Assembly (NCBI GenBank): GCA_033782935.1
Contig: JAWQEG010001362.1
Location: 62,001-126,000 of the forward strand
Length of the DNA: 64,000 bases
DNA from: Petrolisthes cinctipes
Taxonomy: Eukaryota > Arthropoda > Malacostraca > Decapoda > Porcellanidae
Reading direction: 5' to 3'
Under the pieces are notes generated by a model, which was not told the origin of the DNA, did not search any database, and saw only the letters and a list, made by a program, of their open reading frames with translations. Positions 21,020-30,585 of this stretch are shown here, one piece after another. A program made the position numbers and the translations under genes. Every line of letters starts with the position of its first letter. The stretch's first letter is position 1.

Positions 21020-21130
21020 ATTCATTAAAAATGTGAAAGGTAACAGAGCCAAGCAAGTGTTATTGTTTATGGAATGACTGAGTGAAAGGAAAGGTGTCTG
21101 TCTGGCTTGTAAAATATACTTTGTTTATTA

Positions 21131-22556
21131 TACTGTTCTGTAACAGTGTTGCCACATCCGGTTAGGTCCCGGTAGTTTGTTGTGATCCAGGGGGCAGATG
21201 CACGAAAGACCTTAGCGGAGTGACCGTTAAGGTAACCTTAGGCAGTTTCACTAAGGGGATGGTAAGGTTGCTGCTATGGTTGTATGCTCTATTGGCCTTA
21301 ATATCAACCTTAGTGTTCCCTTAGGTGATCTTAGCAGTCGGCCATGTTTGTTTCGTTCCATTCCCTTCCGACTATGGACCACCAGCTGACATTCTCTGGG
21401 CCAATGAGAGGGCAACTTCATAGACACGTTAGGCAACATAAGCCAATCAGAAGTCAGTTGGGATGACAGCTTATCACAGAAAACAAACAAATGACTCATT
21501 TTCATTGCGTGAAGTGGGAGGTGAACATTGTGTGAGATTTCTTGAGCATATATTTATTTTGGCATTTAATTACTTGATATGGCAGAAGAGCCTCCTACTA
21601 AGCTTGCAAGATTGCAAATTATACTGCAGCTGATGAAGAACTCATGATTATGATAACTGAATGGAAAAAAAGAGAACACATTTTCTGGTGGCTACCATTC
21701 GTCCACATCACACCAGAATACACATTGATTTAGTATGTAGGCTATAGAGTAATTTGTTTCCTAGCATAGTTTGGAGGATTGAGAAACTTTGAATTTGCCG
21801 ACTTCATAACAGGGAGGCCTAGCTATTACAACCAGAATATGCAGAGATTTCTGACCACCTTACTTCCTCTCTTACTGTCTACTTTTCTTCTCTATTTATG
21901 TGAAGGTTGTTGTTGTGGTAGTAGTGAATGTGGTGGTGATGATTCCCGTTTAGATGATTTTCCAAACTTACCATTCCCTGTGTAATGTTTGTTGTTGTGG
22001 TAGGACAATGGTGGTAGTTGTAGTAGACCAATACAATGTCGGAACATACAAAATAAATAATTATGGTAAGAAAAGAGCATCTATTCAAGGATATAATTTA
22101 AAAATAATAACAAATAAACGCATTTTTAACCTATGTGATTTTCCTCTTTTATAGTAGGCCTATAATATAACTTGGTTATTAAAAATTTGCTTATTAGTAA
22201 AGATTAGCACAGTACAATAATAGTGCACAGCGTACCATAATTTTGAGGAAAGTACCATAATTTCGGTATTACTGTACGATAATTTGGGCAGGTCGGCAGC
22301 ACAACGCTCCACTACTCAACCCTACGGTCGTCTAAAGGGTGCTCTCGACCACCCTTAGCAGTAAGGTTAAAGATGGCCGCCACAATTGCCGCTAACGTGT
22401 TTCGTGCATACCACCTTAGTGAGTTAAGGGCAAAAATGGCGGCTAAGGTAACTTAACGGCCGCTAAGGTCTTTCGTGCATCCGCCCCCAGGTTAGGCGAG
22501 AGAAAGGTCATAGATGAAAATAATCTTATAATGATTTACATTAATTGGTAATGATG
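21131..22556. mobile_element. Family E-like repeat split by a 1.3-kb Harbinger-type MITE
   Basis: The left piece (CAGTGTTGCCACATCCGG, TCCCGGTAGTTTGTTGTG) and the right piece (CAGGTTAGGCGAGAGAAAGG, TTGGTAATGATGCTGG) match the D/E repeats at 33-35 kb. They are separated by the element at 21191-22487. Confidence 0.6.
21191..22487. mobile_element. Non-autonomous PIF/Harbinger-type element, 1.3 kb
   Basis: Terminal inverted repeats GGGGCAGATGCACGAAAGAC and (inverted) GTCTTTCGTGCATCCGCCCC continue as CTTAGCGG / CCGCTAAG, then diverge. It is flanked by a 3-bp repeat, CAG, on both sides (21188-21190 and 22488-22490). From 21579 it retains the start of a gene (MAEEPPTKLARL, then in another frame NYTADEELMIMITEW) that looks like the Myb/SANT-like partner of a Harbinger element. 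The transposase is missing. A palindrome fragment (21762-21830, TAGTTTGGAGGATTGAG) is inserted inside. Confidence 0.7.
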
Positions 22557-22680
22557 CTGGACCCCCCCCCCCCCAAACTAGAGAACGGAAATAAAGTAAA
22601 TATTTACAAAAATATACAGAAATGCCTTGTTTATTTTGTACTGTTGTTAATGAATGTGTGTATAGTAAATATTACACACC
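22557..22680. other. Poly-C run and AT-rich spacer
   Basis: A run of C (about 22562-22574) followed by AT-rich sequence; nothing else seen. Confidence 0.5.
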
Positions 22681-22920
22681 CATATACCCAGTGGTGTATA
22701 ATGAGGGTTTACTGTACACACATTCATAGTAAACAGTACAATACACACCTATAACAACAACAACAACAGTGTATAATGAGGGTTTACTGTACACACATTC
22801 ATAATAAACAATACAATACACACCCATAACAACAACAACAGTGTATAATGTGGTACACACATTCATAATAAACAGTACAATACACACCCATAACAACAAT
22901 AACAGTACAAAACAAAACAT
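22680..22920. repeat. Tandem repeat, about 80-bp unit, three copies
   Basis: Each unit has GTGTATAATGAGGGTTTACT, ACACACATTCATAGTAAACA and a CAACAACAACA tail. The last copy is shortened. Confidence 0.75.
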
Positions 22921-23136
22921 TACTTGATACAAACCATCAAGACATTTTAAGACAATGCTTTAGGAGTTATATAATACTTTCATATGTTTGTAAAAATATA
23001 TTGTTATATTTGTTTCAGATAACACCAGTAACAGTGTGGTTGGCAACCCTGACCACCAGTAACAGTGTGGTTGACACCTCTGACACCAGTACTAACCAAG
23101 TGGTCATATTGGTGGCAGAATAAAGCTGTGTTAGTG

Positions 23137-24396
23137 ATGGAAGTGGAAGGAAGTGACACCATCAATGTTGTCAGAGAAGAGAAGTGTAGCAAGTTGGTCT
23201 GTCAACAATGTGGTCAAAAGTTTAGTAGGAAATGTGATCTCACTCACCATTTGTTGACTCATACTGGAAAGAAAATGTTTATGTGTGTTGAGTGTGGTAA
23301 AGAGTTTATTTTGAAATCTGACCTTAAGAATCACAGCATTTTTCACACAGGAGCTGAAAATCCTGCTAAGAAGAATAAAAAAAAAAAAGAGAGAAACTTT
23401 GAATGTGAAGAATGTGGTAAAAAGTTTGTGACAAAGAGTCATCTAAAGCGACACATACTTATGCACATTGGAGTGAAGGACTTTGAATGTGAAGAATGTG
23501 GTAAAAAGTTTGTGACAAATAGTGAACTAAAGAAGCACATACTAATACACACAGGAGAGAGGAACTTTGAATGTGAAGAATGTGGTATAAAGTTTGTGAC
23601 AAAATGTAATCTAAAGAGGCACATACTTATACACACAGGAGTGAAGGACTTTGAATGTGAAGAATGTGGTAAAAAGTTTGTGAGAAAGTTTGAACTAAGG
23701 CAGCACATGCTTATACACACAGGAGTGAAGGATTTTGAATGTAATGAATGTGGTAAAAGGTTTGTGGGAAAGAATGTTCTAAAGCGACACATACGTATAC
23801 ACACAGGAGTGAAGAGCTTTGAATGTAATGAATGTGGTAAAAAGTTTGTGACAAAATGTAATCTAAAGAAGCACATACTTATACACACAGGAATGAAGGA
23901 TTTTGAATGTAATGAATGTGGTAAAAGGTTTGTGAAAAAGGATGTTCTAAAGCTGCACATACTTGTACACACAGGAGTGAAGAACTTTGAATGTGAAGAA
24001 TGTTGTAAAAAGTTTGTGACAGAAAATAATCTGAAGCAGCACATACTTATACACACAGGAGTGAGGAACTTTGAATGTGAAGAATGTGGTAAAAAGTTTG
24101 TGACAAAAGGTAATCTAAGCAAGCACATACTTGTACACACAAGAGTGAAGAACTTTGAATGTAATGAATGTGGTAAAAGGTTTGTGAGAAAGGCTGAACT
24201 AAGTCAGCACATACTTATACACGCAGGAGTGAAGGATTTTGAATGTAATGAATGTGGTAAAAGATTTAGTAGGAAATTTAACCTTAATGTACATATGAAA
24301 GTTCATACAAGAGTAAATGATTATGAATGTAATGAATGTGGTAAAAAGTTTTCTGACAAATCCCAACTCACATTACACAAAACTGTTCACACATGA
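23137..24396 (+). CDS. C2H2 zinc-finger protein, 14 fingers
   Basis: One long open frame with fourteen consecutive C-x2-C-x12-H-x3-H fingers and nothing after the last (HKTVHT, TGA). It is presumably a nuclear DNA-binding protein. The first Met in the frame is at 23065; the Met at 23137 (MEVEGSDTINV) is the more likely start because the preceding 24 codons overlap a CACCAGTAACAGTGTGG duplication. An acceptor TTTGTTTCAG ends at 23018, so the coding exon may begin at 23019 with 5' exons upstream. The fingers are very alike (FEC-ECGKKFV), pointing to recent duplication. Linkers are mostly TGVKDFEC, not the usual TGEKPYEC. Fingers 2 and 3 are separated by a Lys-rich insert (GAENPAKKNKKKKERN). No KRAB, ZAD or BTB domain is visible. 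Confidence 0.85.
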   Translation: MEVEGSDTINVVREEKCSKLVCQQCGQKFSRKCDLTHHLLTHTGKKMFMCVECGKEFILKSDLKNHSIFHTGAENPAKKNKKKKERNFECEECGKKFVTKSHLKRHILMHIGVKDFECEECGKKFVTNSELKKHILIHTGERNFECEECGIKFVTKCNLKRHILIHTGVKDFECEECGKKFVRKFELRQHMLIHTGVKDFECNECGKRFVGKNVLKRHIRIHTGVKSFECNECGKKFVTKCNLKKHILIHTGMKDFECNECGKRFVKKDVLKLHILVHTGVKNFECEECCKKFVTENNLKQHILIHTGVRNFECEECGKKFVTKGNLSKHILVHTRVKNFECNECGKRFVRKAELSQHILIHAGVKDFECNECGKRFSRKFNLNVHMKVHTRVNDYECNECGKKFSDKSQLTLHKTVHT

Positions 24397-24439
24397 AATA
24401 TAACTTTGAATGAAAGCATTGCCAAACAATGATTGCTCC

Positions 24440-25370
24440 CCTCCCCCTAAGCATGATAGGAAAAAAATGCTGACAAGCTCAGTATTCAGTATTGCCTCCA
24501 TTGGCGTCATGAACAGCTTGAAGACAAGCAGGGTAGGAAGACAAAAGTGACTCAAAAATTTCTATGTTGAACTTCATTCCCTGAAGCACAGCATTGATGT
24601 GCTCCTCCATCTTGGTAAGACTAAATTGAGTTGATAGAGGTTCAGACAACATCCTTTTTTCAACCTTGTCCTTCAAGATAGATCCAACATTTTCACAGAT
24701 CAGGAGAATTACTGGGCCACTCGTCATTACCAAAGAAGTCAATCTTGTTGTCCTTCAGAAGGTTCTGGCTGGGTTCAAAGCACTTTCACATATGGTGCTT
24801 TGTTGTGCAGAAAAGTAACCTGAGTGACATCCACAACATTTTGAGAGTCTTGAAGGAAGGGAATGACAAGCTTTGTCAAGATCTTCCAAAAATAATCTCC
24901 ATCCCAACTTTGCCCCCGAGGCTTTATTACCCACATCATCCACCGTGCAGTGAAGAACACCAACACATTCACCACTTTTGATCAATTCACCATAACAACA
25001 GGATCACTCAATGACAATGTCTAAAGACTCCTGAGACAAAACTTAGACCTACAACCCACAAACTTAGCTTCACTATCATCCAGACTCTTGTTCCAATTAT
25101 GATTGACAAAGTCCTTGGACCCTCTGAGCCATAGAGTAAAACACAACTGAGGTATATAGGAGGCACTGGTGTCACAGACCTTATGATTGACAAAGTCCTT
25201 GGACCCTCTGAGCCATAGAGCAAAACACAACTGAGATATAAAGGAGGCACCAGTGTCACAGACCTCACGAATCATAACTGCTCGGATGCGGTTGATAAAA
25301 CTCTTCTTTTCACTGTTATTTAACACACCAGCACCCATGTTGATACCAGCAAAGAAGAAGAATTTAATAT
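24440..25370 (-). pseudogene. Tc1-like DDE transposase remnant
   Basis: Read on the minus strand: a middle piece (PFLQDSQNVVDVTQVTFLHN then KAPYVK), then KIDFFGNDEWPSNSPDL, then after a frameshift ENVGSILKDKVEKRM and a C-terminus ending HDANGGNTEY. NSPDL followed by E-x-x-WS-type sequence is the second/third catalytic block of Tc1-like transposases. At the upstream side (25008-25338), an 83-bp direct duplication repeats LCFALWLRGSKDFVNH. Frameshifts and the duplication make it inactive. The element ends were not found. Confidence 0.65.
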
Positions 25371-25682
25371 ACTTTCAGATGATATCACCATCATATTTCT
25401 AGCTAATACAGTATTTGTCCAGCAGGGAGGTGGGGGAGGCTATCATTGTTTGCCACCCTTTAATAAATGTGGAAACAAATTAATGAGTAAAAAAAAGAAT
25501 TAAGAAAAACATTTTCACACACACAACACAAGGATGACAGTAATGTTTGGTGACAGGTTGGTGTCTTAATATCAAGTGTATTATTGGAACTGAAGTATGA
25601 TATAATATAATATAATGTGGCCTTGATATATGTTAAGATTACAGCTACTGTTTGTAGTGACAGGTTGGTATCTTGAAGATCC
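25371..25682. other. No feature seen
   Basis: AT-rich intergenic sequence; no gene or clear repeat. Confidence 0.45.
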
Positions 25683-25832
25683 TTGAGGGACCCTGTGATG
25701 TAGTCAGAAAATTGGAGGTAAATGATTCCTTCAATTACTACTATGAAACACCACCTACATAGAAGGAGTTTGTTTCGTGGTGTACTCAGGAGGAATCAGA
25801 AGCCACTAATTCTCATATACGATCACAGGGTA
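25683..25832. mobile_element. TTAA palindrome, family C (reverse), decayed ends
   Basis: GGGACCCTGTGATGTAGTCA, GAAAATTGGAGGTAAATGAT, TTTGTTTCGTGGTGTACTCA and GGAGGAATCAGAAGCCACTA are present, ending GATCACAGGGTAC. The terminal TTAAs are not conserved. Confidence 0.7.
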
Positions 25833-26277
25833 CATAATATTAAATGTATAGTATATGTAGGACTGAAGCCTGAAGGTAATACAGTACAGTACTACTATAA
25901 TATAATATGGGTTGCAATAACTGCAGAAATGTTGAAAAAGTGTGTGTGTGTGTGTGTATAGAGGTAGTGGTGTTTGTGGAGTGGATGCTGCTGATATTGT
26001 AAACCCTGGATATACAATGAATAAATCCTTGTATCCACGCTCCTGCTACACACTACAGCGACTCACCTGCAAGCACAGCTCTACCTGCAAGTTATACCTC
26101 GTGTGTGCTCTCCCACTACCACCTGTTCACTCTCTACTTAGTCTGGCCTGGTCCTGGAGCACTATATTTTCCTGTACTACCTTACAGTGCTACAACCTGT
26201 TCTCTAATAAACCGTGAACCGTGTAACCAGTGAGTTGAGCATACTGAATTATAGTGGAGATTATAGATTCCACAATG
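25833..26277. other. No gene identified
   Basis: (GT)n at 25940-25957. The stretch from 25980 to 26220 is less AT-rich and ends in CTCTAATAAACCGTG, which resembles an LTR 3' end or a poly(A) signal, but no partner LTR or coding region was seen. Confidence 0.4.
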
Positions 26278-26480
26278 TGTTATAATGAACTGAACACTTG
26301 ATAAGAGCTATTTCCTATAAGATTAATGATTACAGTATATATATATGTTGTAATGAATTGAACACTGGATAAAAGCTATTCCCTATAAGATTAATAATTA
26401 CAGTATATATATATAATATAAATATATATATATGTTATAATGAACTGAACACTGGTTAAAAGCTATATACTAATATAGTT
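26278..26480. repeat. Tandem repeat, about 70-90-bp unit, three copies
   Basis: Copies of TTATAATGAACTGAACACTT, AAGAGCTATTTCCTATAAGA and GATTACAGTATATATATA begin near 26279, 26348 and 26436; the third is incomplete. Confidence 0.75.
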
Positions 26481-26494
26481 TTATTTTTGCAGGA

Positions 26495-26830
26495 ATTGTC
26501 CCTCAGTGGTTTATTATGGCTGGCTGGCTAAGTGGATGGATGATTGGCTGACAATTGTCTCACAGTTGTTTATTATGGCTGGCTAGGTGGCTGGCTGGAT
26601 GGCTGACAATTGTCCCACAGTGGTTTATTATGGCTGACTGGTTGGCTGGCTAGGTGGCTGATTGGCTCATTATATATATGGCAACACTGCTTGGAGGGAG
26701 ATCTCTACCTATCACCCCACCAGGGCCCACCTCAGATGCCAGTTTCTTTGTGGTTGACTTGCTGGCTGGCTGACTTGTTGGTTTGCTGGCTTTACTTGTT
26801 GGGTGGCTAGATGGCTGGTTGGTTACTTCT
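26495..26830. repeat. GGCT/TGGC-rich tandem repeat
   Basis: Irregular repeats of TGGCTGGCTAGGTGGCTG with interspersed GACAATTGTCCCACAGTGGT and TTATTATGGCTG, at least three larger units. Confidence 0.7.
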
Positions 26831-26884
26831 GGTGAGTGGGTTTTTCAGAAATCTCTTCTCATTATTAGTTTGGTTGTATTTTGT

Positions 26885-27255
26885 GACGTCTATAAATTAA
26901 TTAATTTGGTTTTAGTTTGTACAATTCATGAAATAATTAGGTTGTAATTTGTACCATCCACAAATTAATTAGGTTGTATTATGTGCCATCCAAATATTAA
27001 TTAAATAATGTTGTAATTTGTACCATCCACAAATTAATTAGGTTGTAATTTGTACCATGCATGAATTAATAAGATTGTAATTTGTGCCATGCATGAATTA
27101 ATTAGGTTGTAATTTGTGCCATCCATGAATTAATTAGGTTGTAATTTGTGCCATCCATGAATTAATTAGGTTGTATTTTGTGCCGTCCAAATATTAATTA
27201 AATAATGTAATTTGTACCATCCATGAATTAAATTAGGTTGTAATTTGTTTCAGAA
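26885..27255. repeat. Minisatellite, about 32-bp unit
   Basis: About ten copies of AATTAATTAGGTTGTAATTT plus GTGCCATCCATG. The same unit in inverted orientation occurs twice at 31070-31135, as part of a larger inverted repeat. Confidence 0.85.
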
Positions 27256-27395
27256 TTGTGGAGTGTAATTGTACAGAGACTTTAACAACCATCATTGTTT
27301 GTTATTGTCGTTTGTTCATCCTTCCTTCCAACTACAACAACAACAGTACAAAACAACAACAACAATAACAGTACAAACATCACCAGTTCCTGTGA
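27255..27395. repeat. Left arm of a 3.5-kb-spaced inverted repeat
   Basis: TGGAGTGTAATTGTACAGAG, ACTTTAACAACCATCATTG and GTTCATCCTTCC ... AACAGTACAAACATCACCA are repeated inverted at 30944-31066. The outer ends of both arms are the AATTAGGTTGTA minisatellite. Confidence 0.75.
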
Positions 27396-27404
27396 GTATA
27401 TGTG

Positions 27405-27665
27405 GAGTTACATTGGGTCAGGTCATATTCAAGAACATCATGGTATATACGATGGCATGGTTCCTGTACGACGGCTCTGTTGTTTTTCAATGGAGCCATC
27501 GTACCAGTACCATATCATAGTATACACCACTGTTGTTCTTGCATATCACTCAATGGGTCATATTCAAGAACGTTCATGGTATATACAATGGCATTGTACC
27601 AGTACGACGGCTCTGTTGTCAGTGCCACACCATAGTACTGATGTTCTTTCATACCACTCATTGTT
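27405..27665. mobile_element. Two tandem copies of a foldback element
   Basis: GGTCATATTCAAGAACATCA, a GTACGACGGCTCTGTTGT / GGAGCCATCGTACCAGTACC inverted pair, and GTTCTTGCATATCACTC; then the same again from 27557. A related single copy is at 42728-42866. Confidence 0.7.
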
Positions 27666-27865
27666 GCCATATACAACAACATACATGCATACATACATAT
27701 ACCAGGCCTTCATCTGCATGCTGGAGGTAGCCCCGTCAGGTCGCACACACTCCGAAACAAAATGCCCATTAGTAGAACTCCCCCCCCCCCCCCACACACA
27801 CACACACATACACTCCACATCTCAACCCCCCAATCCCTATTGGAGGAGGTAGCAACCCCCACCAG
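27666..27865. other. No gene; poly-C/CA run
   Basis: Contains C13 followed by (CA)n at about 27780-27808; nothing else recognised. Confidence 0.5.
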
Positions 27866-28092
27866 AAGTCATTATATAATAATAATACCAGTAATAATAA
27901 GAATGATCACTGTATAGTTTACTCACCAAATTCATTAAATATTTCACTCATAAGTCATTTACATGGCTAACATTCTTTCATTTGTGTGCTTACAAACCAA
28001 ATTCAATAAATACAATAATTCACACATAAGTCATTTACACAGCTAACATTCTTTCGTTTGCGTGCTTACCAACCACTGTGGAATCTACACAC
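27866..28092. repeat. Left arm of inverted repeat with 29716-29905
   Basis: ACTGTATAGTTTACTCACCA, CATTTAC(A) and CGTTTGCGTGCTTACCAACC are found inverted at 29716-29905. Within the arm, a unit of about 95 bp is itself duplicated in tandem. Confidence 0.7.
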
Positions 28093-28162
28093 ATTTCTCT
28101 TATCACCATGTTTGTGTTCATTTGTATCTGACAGTACAAATAATTTTCTATTTCACTTTGTT

Positions 28163-28325
28163 TTAAGGACCCTGTGATTGTGTATGAAAATTGGAAGCTT
28201 CTGATTCCTCCTGACAATGCCACAAAACAAGCTCCTTTTAATGTAGGTGTGTGTGTTTCATGGCAATATTTGAAGGACTCATTTGTCTCCAATTTTCTGA
28301 CTACATCACACACAGGGTCCCTTAA
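28163..28325. mobile_element. TTAA palindrome, family C
   Basis: TTAAGGACCCTGTGATTGTG ... ACACAGGGTCCCTTAA with both TTAAs intact. First of four chained elements; shares 28322-28325 with the next. Confidence 0.85.
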
Positions 28326-28486
28326 GGGGGAAGTACAGTGCTGGTAAATCTGGAGTAAATGATTCCTCCAAACTATTCCAAGCAACAGAACAAACATAAT
28401 TATTTTTGTTCATGTGGTCCTGTTTCCTGGCATACTTTGGAGGAATCAGGGCACTCCAATGTAACAAAAGGGAATTACCCCCTTAA
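28322..28486. mobile_element. TTAA palindrome, family A
   Basis: TTAAGGGGGAAGTACAGTGC ... GGGAATTACCCCCTTAA, both TTAAs intact. Second in the chain; shares 28483-28486 with the next. Confidence 0.85.
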
Positions 28487-28665
28487 GGTGAGATTGTTTT
28501 GTTGTTGTTGTTGAATTGGAAGGTCTGTGATTCCTCCAAAGTATGCAACAAAACAACAGATCCATTAATTATTAGTACCATTGAGGGCATCGGTCTGTTT
28601 TCTGGTATAGTTTGGAGGAATCAGTAACCTTCTAATTTACTAACAGGAGAATATTTTCCCCTTAA
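28483..28665. mobile_element. TTAA palindrome, family B
   Basis: TTAAGGTGAGATTGTTTTG ... ACAGGAGAATATTTTCCCC then TTAA. Third in the chain; shares 28662-28665 with the next. Confidence 0.85.
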
Positions 28666-28823
28666 GGTGGTAATTCACTTTTGTTACATTGGAGTGCTGC
28701 AGATTCCTCCAAAGTATGCCAGGAAACAGGACCAATTGAACAAAAATAATAGTGTTCTGTTGCTTGGAATAGTTTGGAAGAATCAGTTGCTCCAGATTTA
28801 CCAACACAAAACTTTCCCCTTAA
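28662..28823. mobile_element. TTAA palindrome, family A (reverse)
   Basis: TTAAGGTGGTAATTCACTTT ... ACACAAAACTTTCCCCTTAA, both TTAAs intact. Last of the four-element chain. Confidence 0.85.
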
Positions 28824-29150
28824 TATCTGCCTAATTTCACAGTTTGATTTTTTTACATCATACTCTATATAAAGTTTGTATGTATGTAGCTTGGATTTTA
28901 AAATGAACTACACAAAAGGTTTGACTCAAATTAATTAATGTGTCTGCTTTACAGGTGTGTAGTGAGTGAAGGAGAGAATAAGAGAGAAGGAGAGACAAGG
29001 CAGGAGAGAGAGAAGAGAACACAAGGCACGAGGAGAGAGAAGAAAAACACACATAATATATTGCTGTAATGTAAGAGGAAAAAATAAAGTATATATATTA
29101 TTACTTCAGATATTTTATTAGAACACTGACATAGAAGGTGAATATATTAA
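28824..29150. other. No gene seen
   Basis: Includes a GAGAGAAGGAGAGACAAGG purine-rich patch (28970-29045); no coding pattern. Confidence 0.5.
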
Positions 29151-29480
29151 TTATTTAATACCTGTAAGGGTGTAGGGTTCAAATAATTATTGTTGATGTT
29201 ATTATAATACTGTGTGTGTGTCATTAATTACACACACAGACAAGTATTATAATAACATCAATGATAACATTATTCCTGTAATAAATATTGTTGATGTTAT
29301 CATAATACTGTGTGTGGGTGTGTCATTAATTGCACACGGACAAGTATTATAATAACATCAATGATAATTTTATACCTGTAATAAATATTGTTGATGTTAT
29401 TATAATACTGTGTGTGTGTGTTATTAATTACACACAGACAAGTATTATAATAACCAATGATAATTTTATACCTGTAAGGG
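29150..29480. repeat. Tandem array of palindromic units, about 115 bp
   Basis: Three units, each with an inverted pair TTGATGTTATTATAATACTG / AGTATTATAATAACATCAA separated by TGTGTGTGTCATTAATTACACA. The array can fold into a row of hairpins. A similar single hairpin is at 30472-30531. Confidence 0.8.
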
Positions 29481-29638
29481 TATAAGGTTCAAATATAACT
29501 TAAGGGGATAGTACACTTGGTGGTAAATCTGGAGCAATTGATTCCTCCAAACTATTCCAAGCAACAACAGGACACCATTGTCAATCTGGTCCTGTTGTTT
29601 TCTGGTATACTTTGGAGGAATCAAGGTGCTCTAATGTA

Positions 29639-30444
29639 CAGTTACCTAAATATGAATTGCAACAACAAATCATAATGGAACTTTAACCATAGTAATATCC
29701 ACAACTATTTGTAGGGACTATGGGTTGATTCCACAGTGGTTGGTAAGCATGCAAACGAAAGAATTTTAGCTGAATAAATGACTTACGGCTGAATTATTTA
29801 ATGAGTAACCTATGCAGTGACCATCATTATTATTATTATTAATGACTTATGGCTGAATTATTTAATGAATTTGGTGAGTAATCTATACAGTGATTATCAT
29901 TATCTAACTGTTTTAATAGATTTTGTGAATGTGGATACTCAGCTTTTGGAAAATAATGAAGCCTTACAAGTGTGGTTAGTTGGGAAGCTAATAAACAAAT
30001 ACCACAGTGGAATCAACCCTTGGAAAATAATGAAGCCTTACAAGTGTGGATGGTTGGCAAGCTAACAAACAAATACCACTATGGAATCAACCATTGGAAA
30101 ATAATGAAGCTTTACAAGTGTGGTTGGTTGGGAAGCTAACAAACAAATGCCACTGTGGAATTAATCCTTGGAAAATAATGAAGCTTTACAAGTGTGGTTG
30201 GTTGGGAAGCTCACAAACAAATACCACTGTGGAATCAACCCTTGGAAAATAATGAAGCCTGACAAGTGTGGTTGGTTGGGAAGCTAACAAACCAATACCA
30301 CTGTGGAATTGACCCTATAAGCATGTAATTCTGAAGGAAATATACATATCCTTCTGTATTACACACTTATCATCCCTACAAACAACTAATTAATAAACTT
30401 AAATGTTTTATCAAAAGTTGTTGTAATTCATATTTTGGCAACTG
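29639..30444. mobile_element. 806-bp TA-flanked element with CAGTTGCC-type ends
   Basis: Terminal inverted repeats of about 28 bp (CAGTTACCTAAATATGAATT / inverted CAGTTGCCAAAATATGAATT) with TA on both sides. The centre is a minisatellite and has no coding potential. It shares its terminal octamer with the 79-bp hairpins at 2708 and 62660. Confidence 0.8.
29940..30310. repeat. Minisatellite, about 76-bp unit, five copies
   Basis: Units of TTGGAAAATAATGAAGCCTT, ACAAGTGTGGTTGGTTGGGA, AGCTAACAAACAAATACCAC and TGTGGAATCAACC. It lies inside the 806-bp TA-flanked element. Confidence 0.85.
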
Positions 30445-30585
30445 TACCAAAAGTGTATTATCCCCATAGTGTTGTTATAATACTGTGTGTGTGTGTGACA
30501 AAGCACACACACACAGGTATTATAACAACATAAACATAGTGTGTGTGTGTGTGTGTGAGAAGAGAAATATCACACACAGTATAGC

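Larger units (their letters stand above)
29510..30468. mobile_element. TTAA palindrome, family A, interrupted
   Basis: TTAAGGGGATAGTACACTTG ... GGAGGAATCAAGGTGCTCTA then, after an 806-bp insertion, CCAAAAGTGTATTATCCCC. The right TTAA is lost. The insertion point is the same TA as in the copy at 2570. Confidence 0.8.

Noticed and set aside
22220..22290. TACCATAATTTTGAGGAAAG-type repeats as a CRISPR-like array
   Set aside because: Only two or three imperfect repeats without regular spacers, and the setting is a eukaryotic genome.
23439..24140. 233-codon minus-strand frame
   Set aside because: Antisense shadow of the zinc-finger repeats; periodicity comes from the fingers.
25942..26217. LTR-like or gene-like segment ending CTCTAATAAACCGTG
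   Set aside because: No second LTR, primer-binding site or pol fragment nearby; too little evidence to call.
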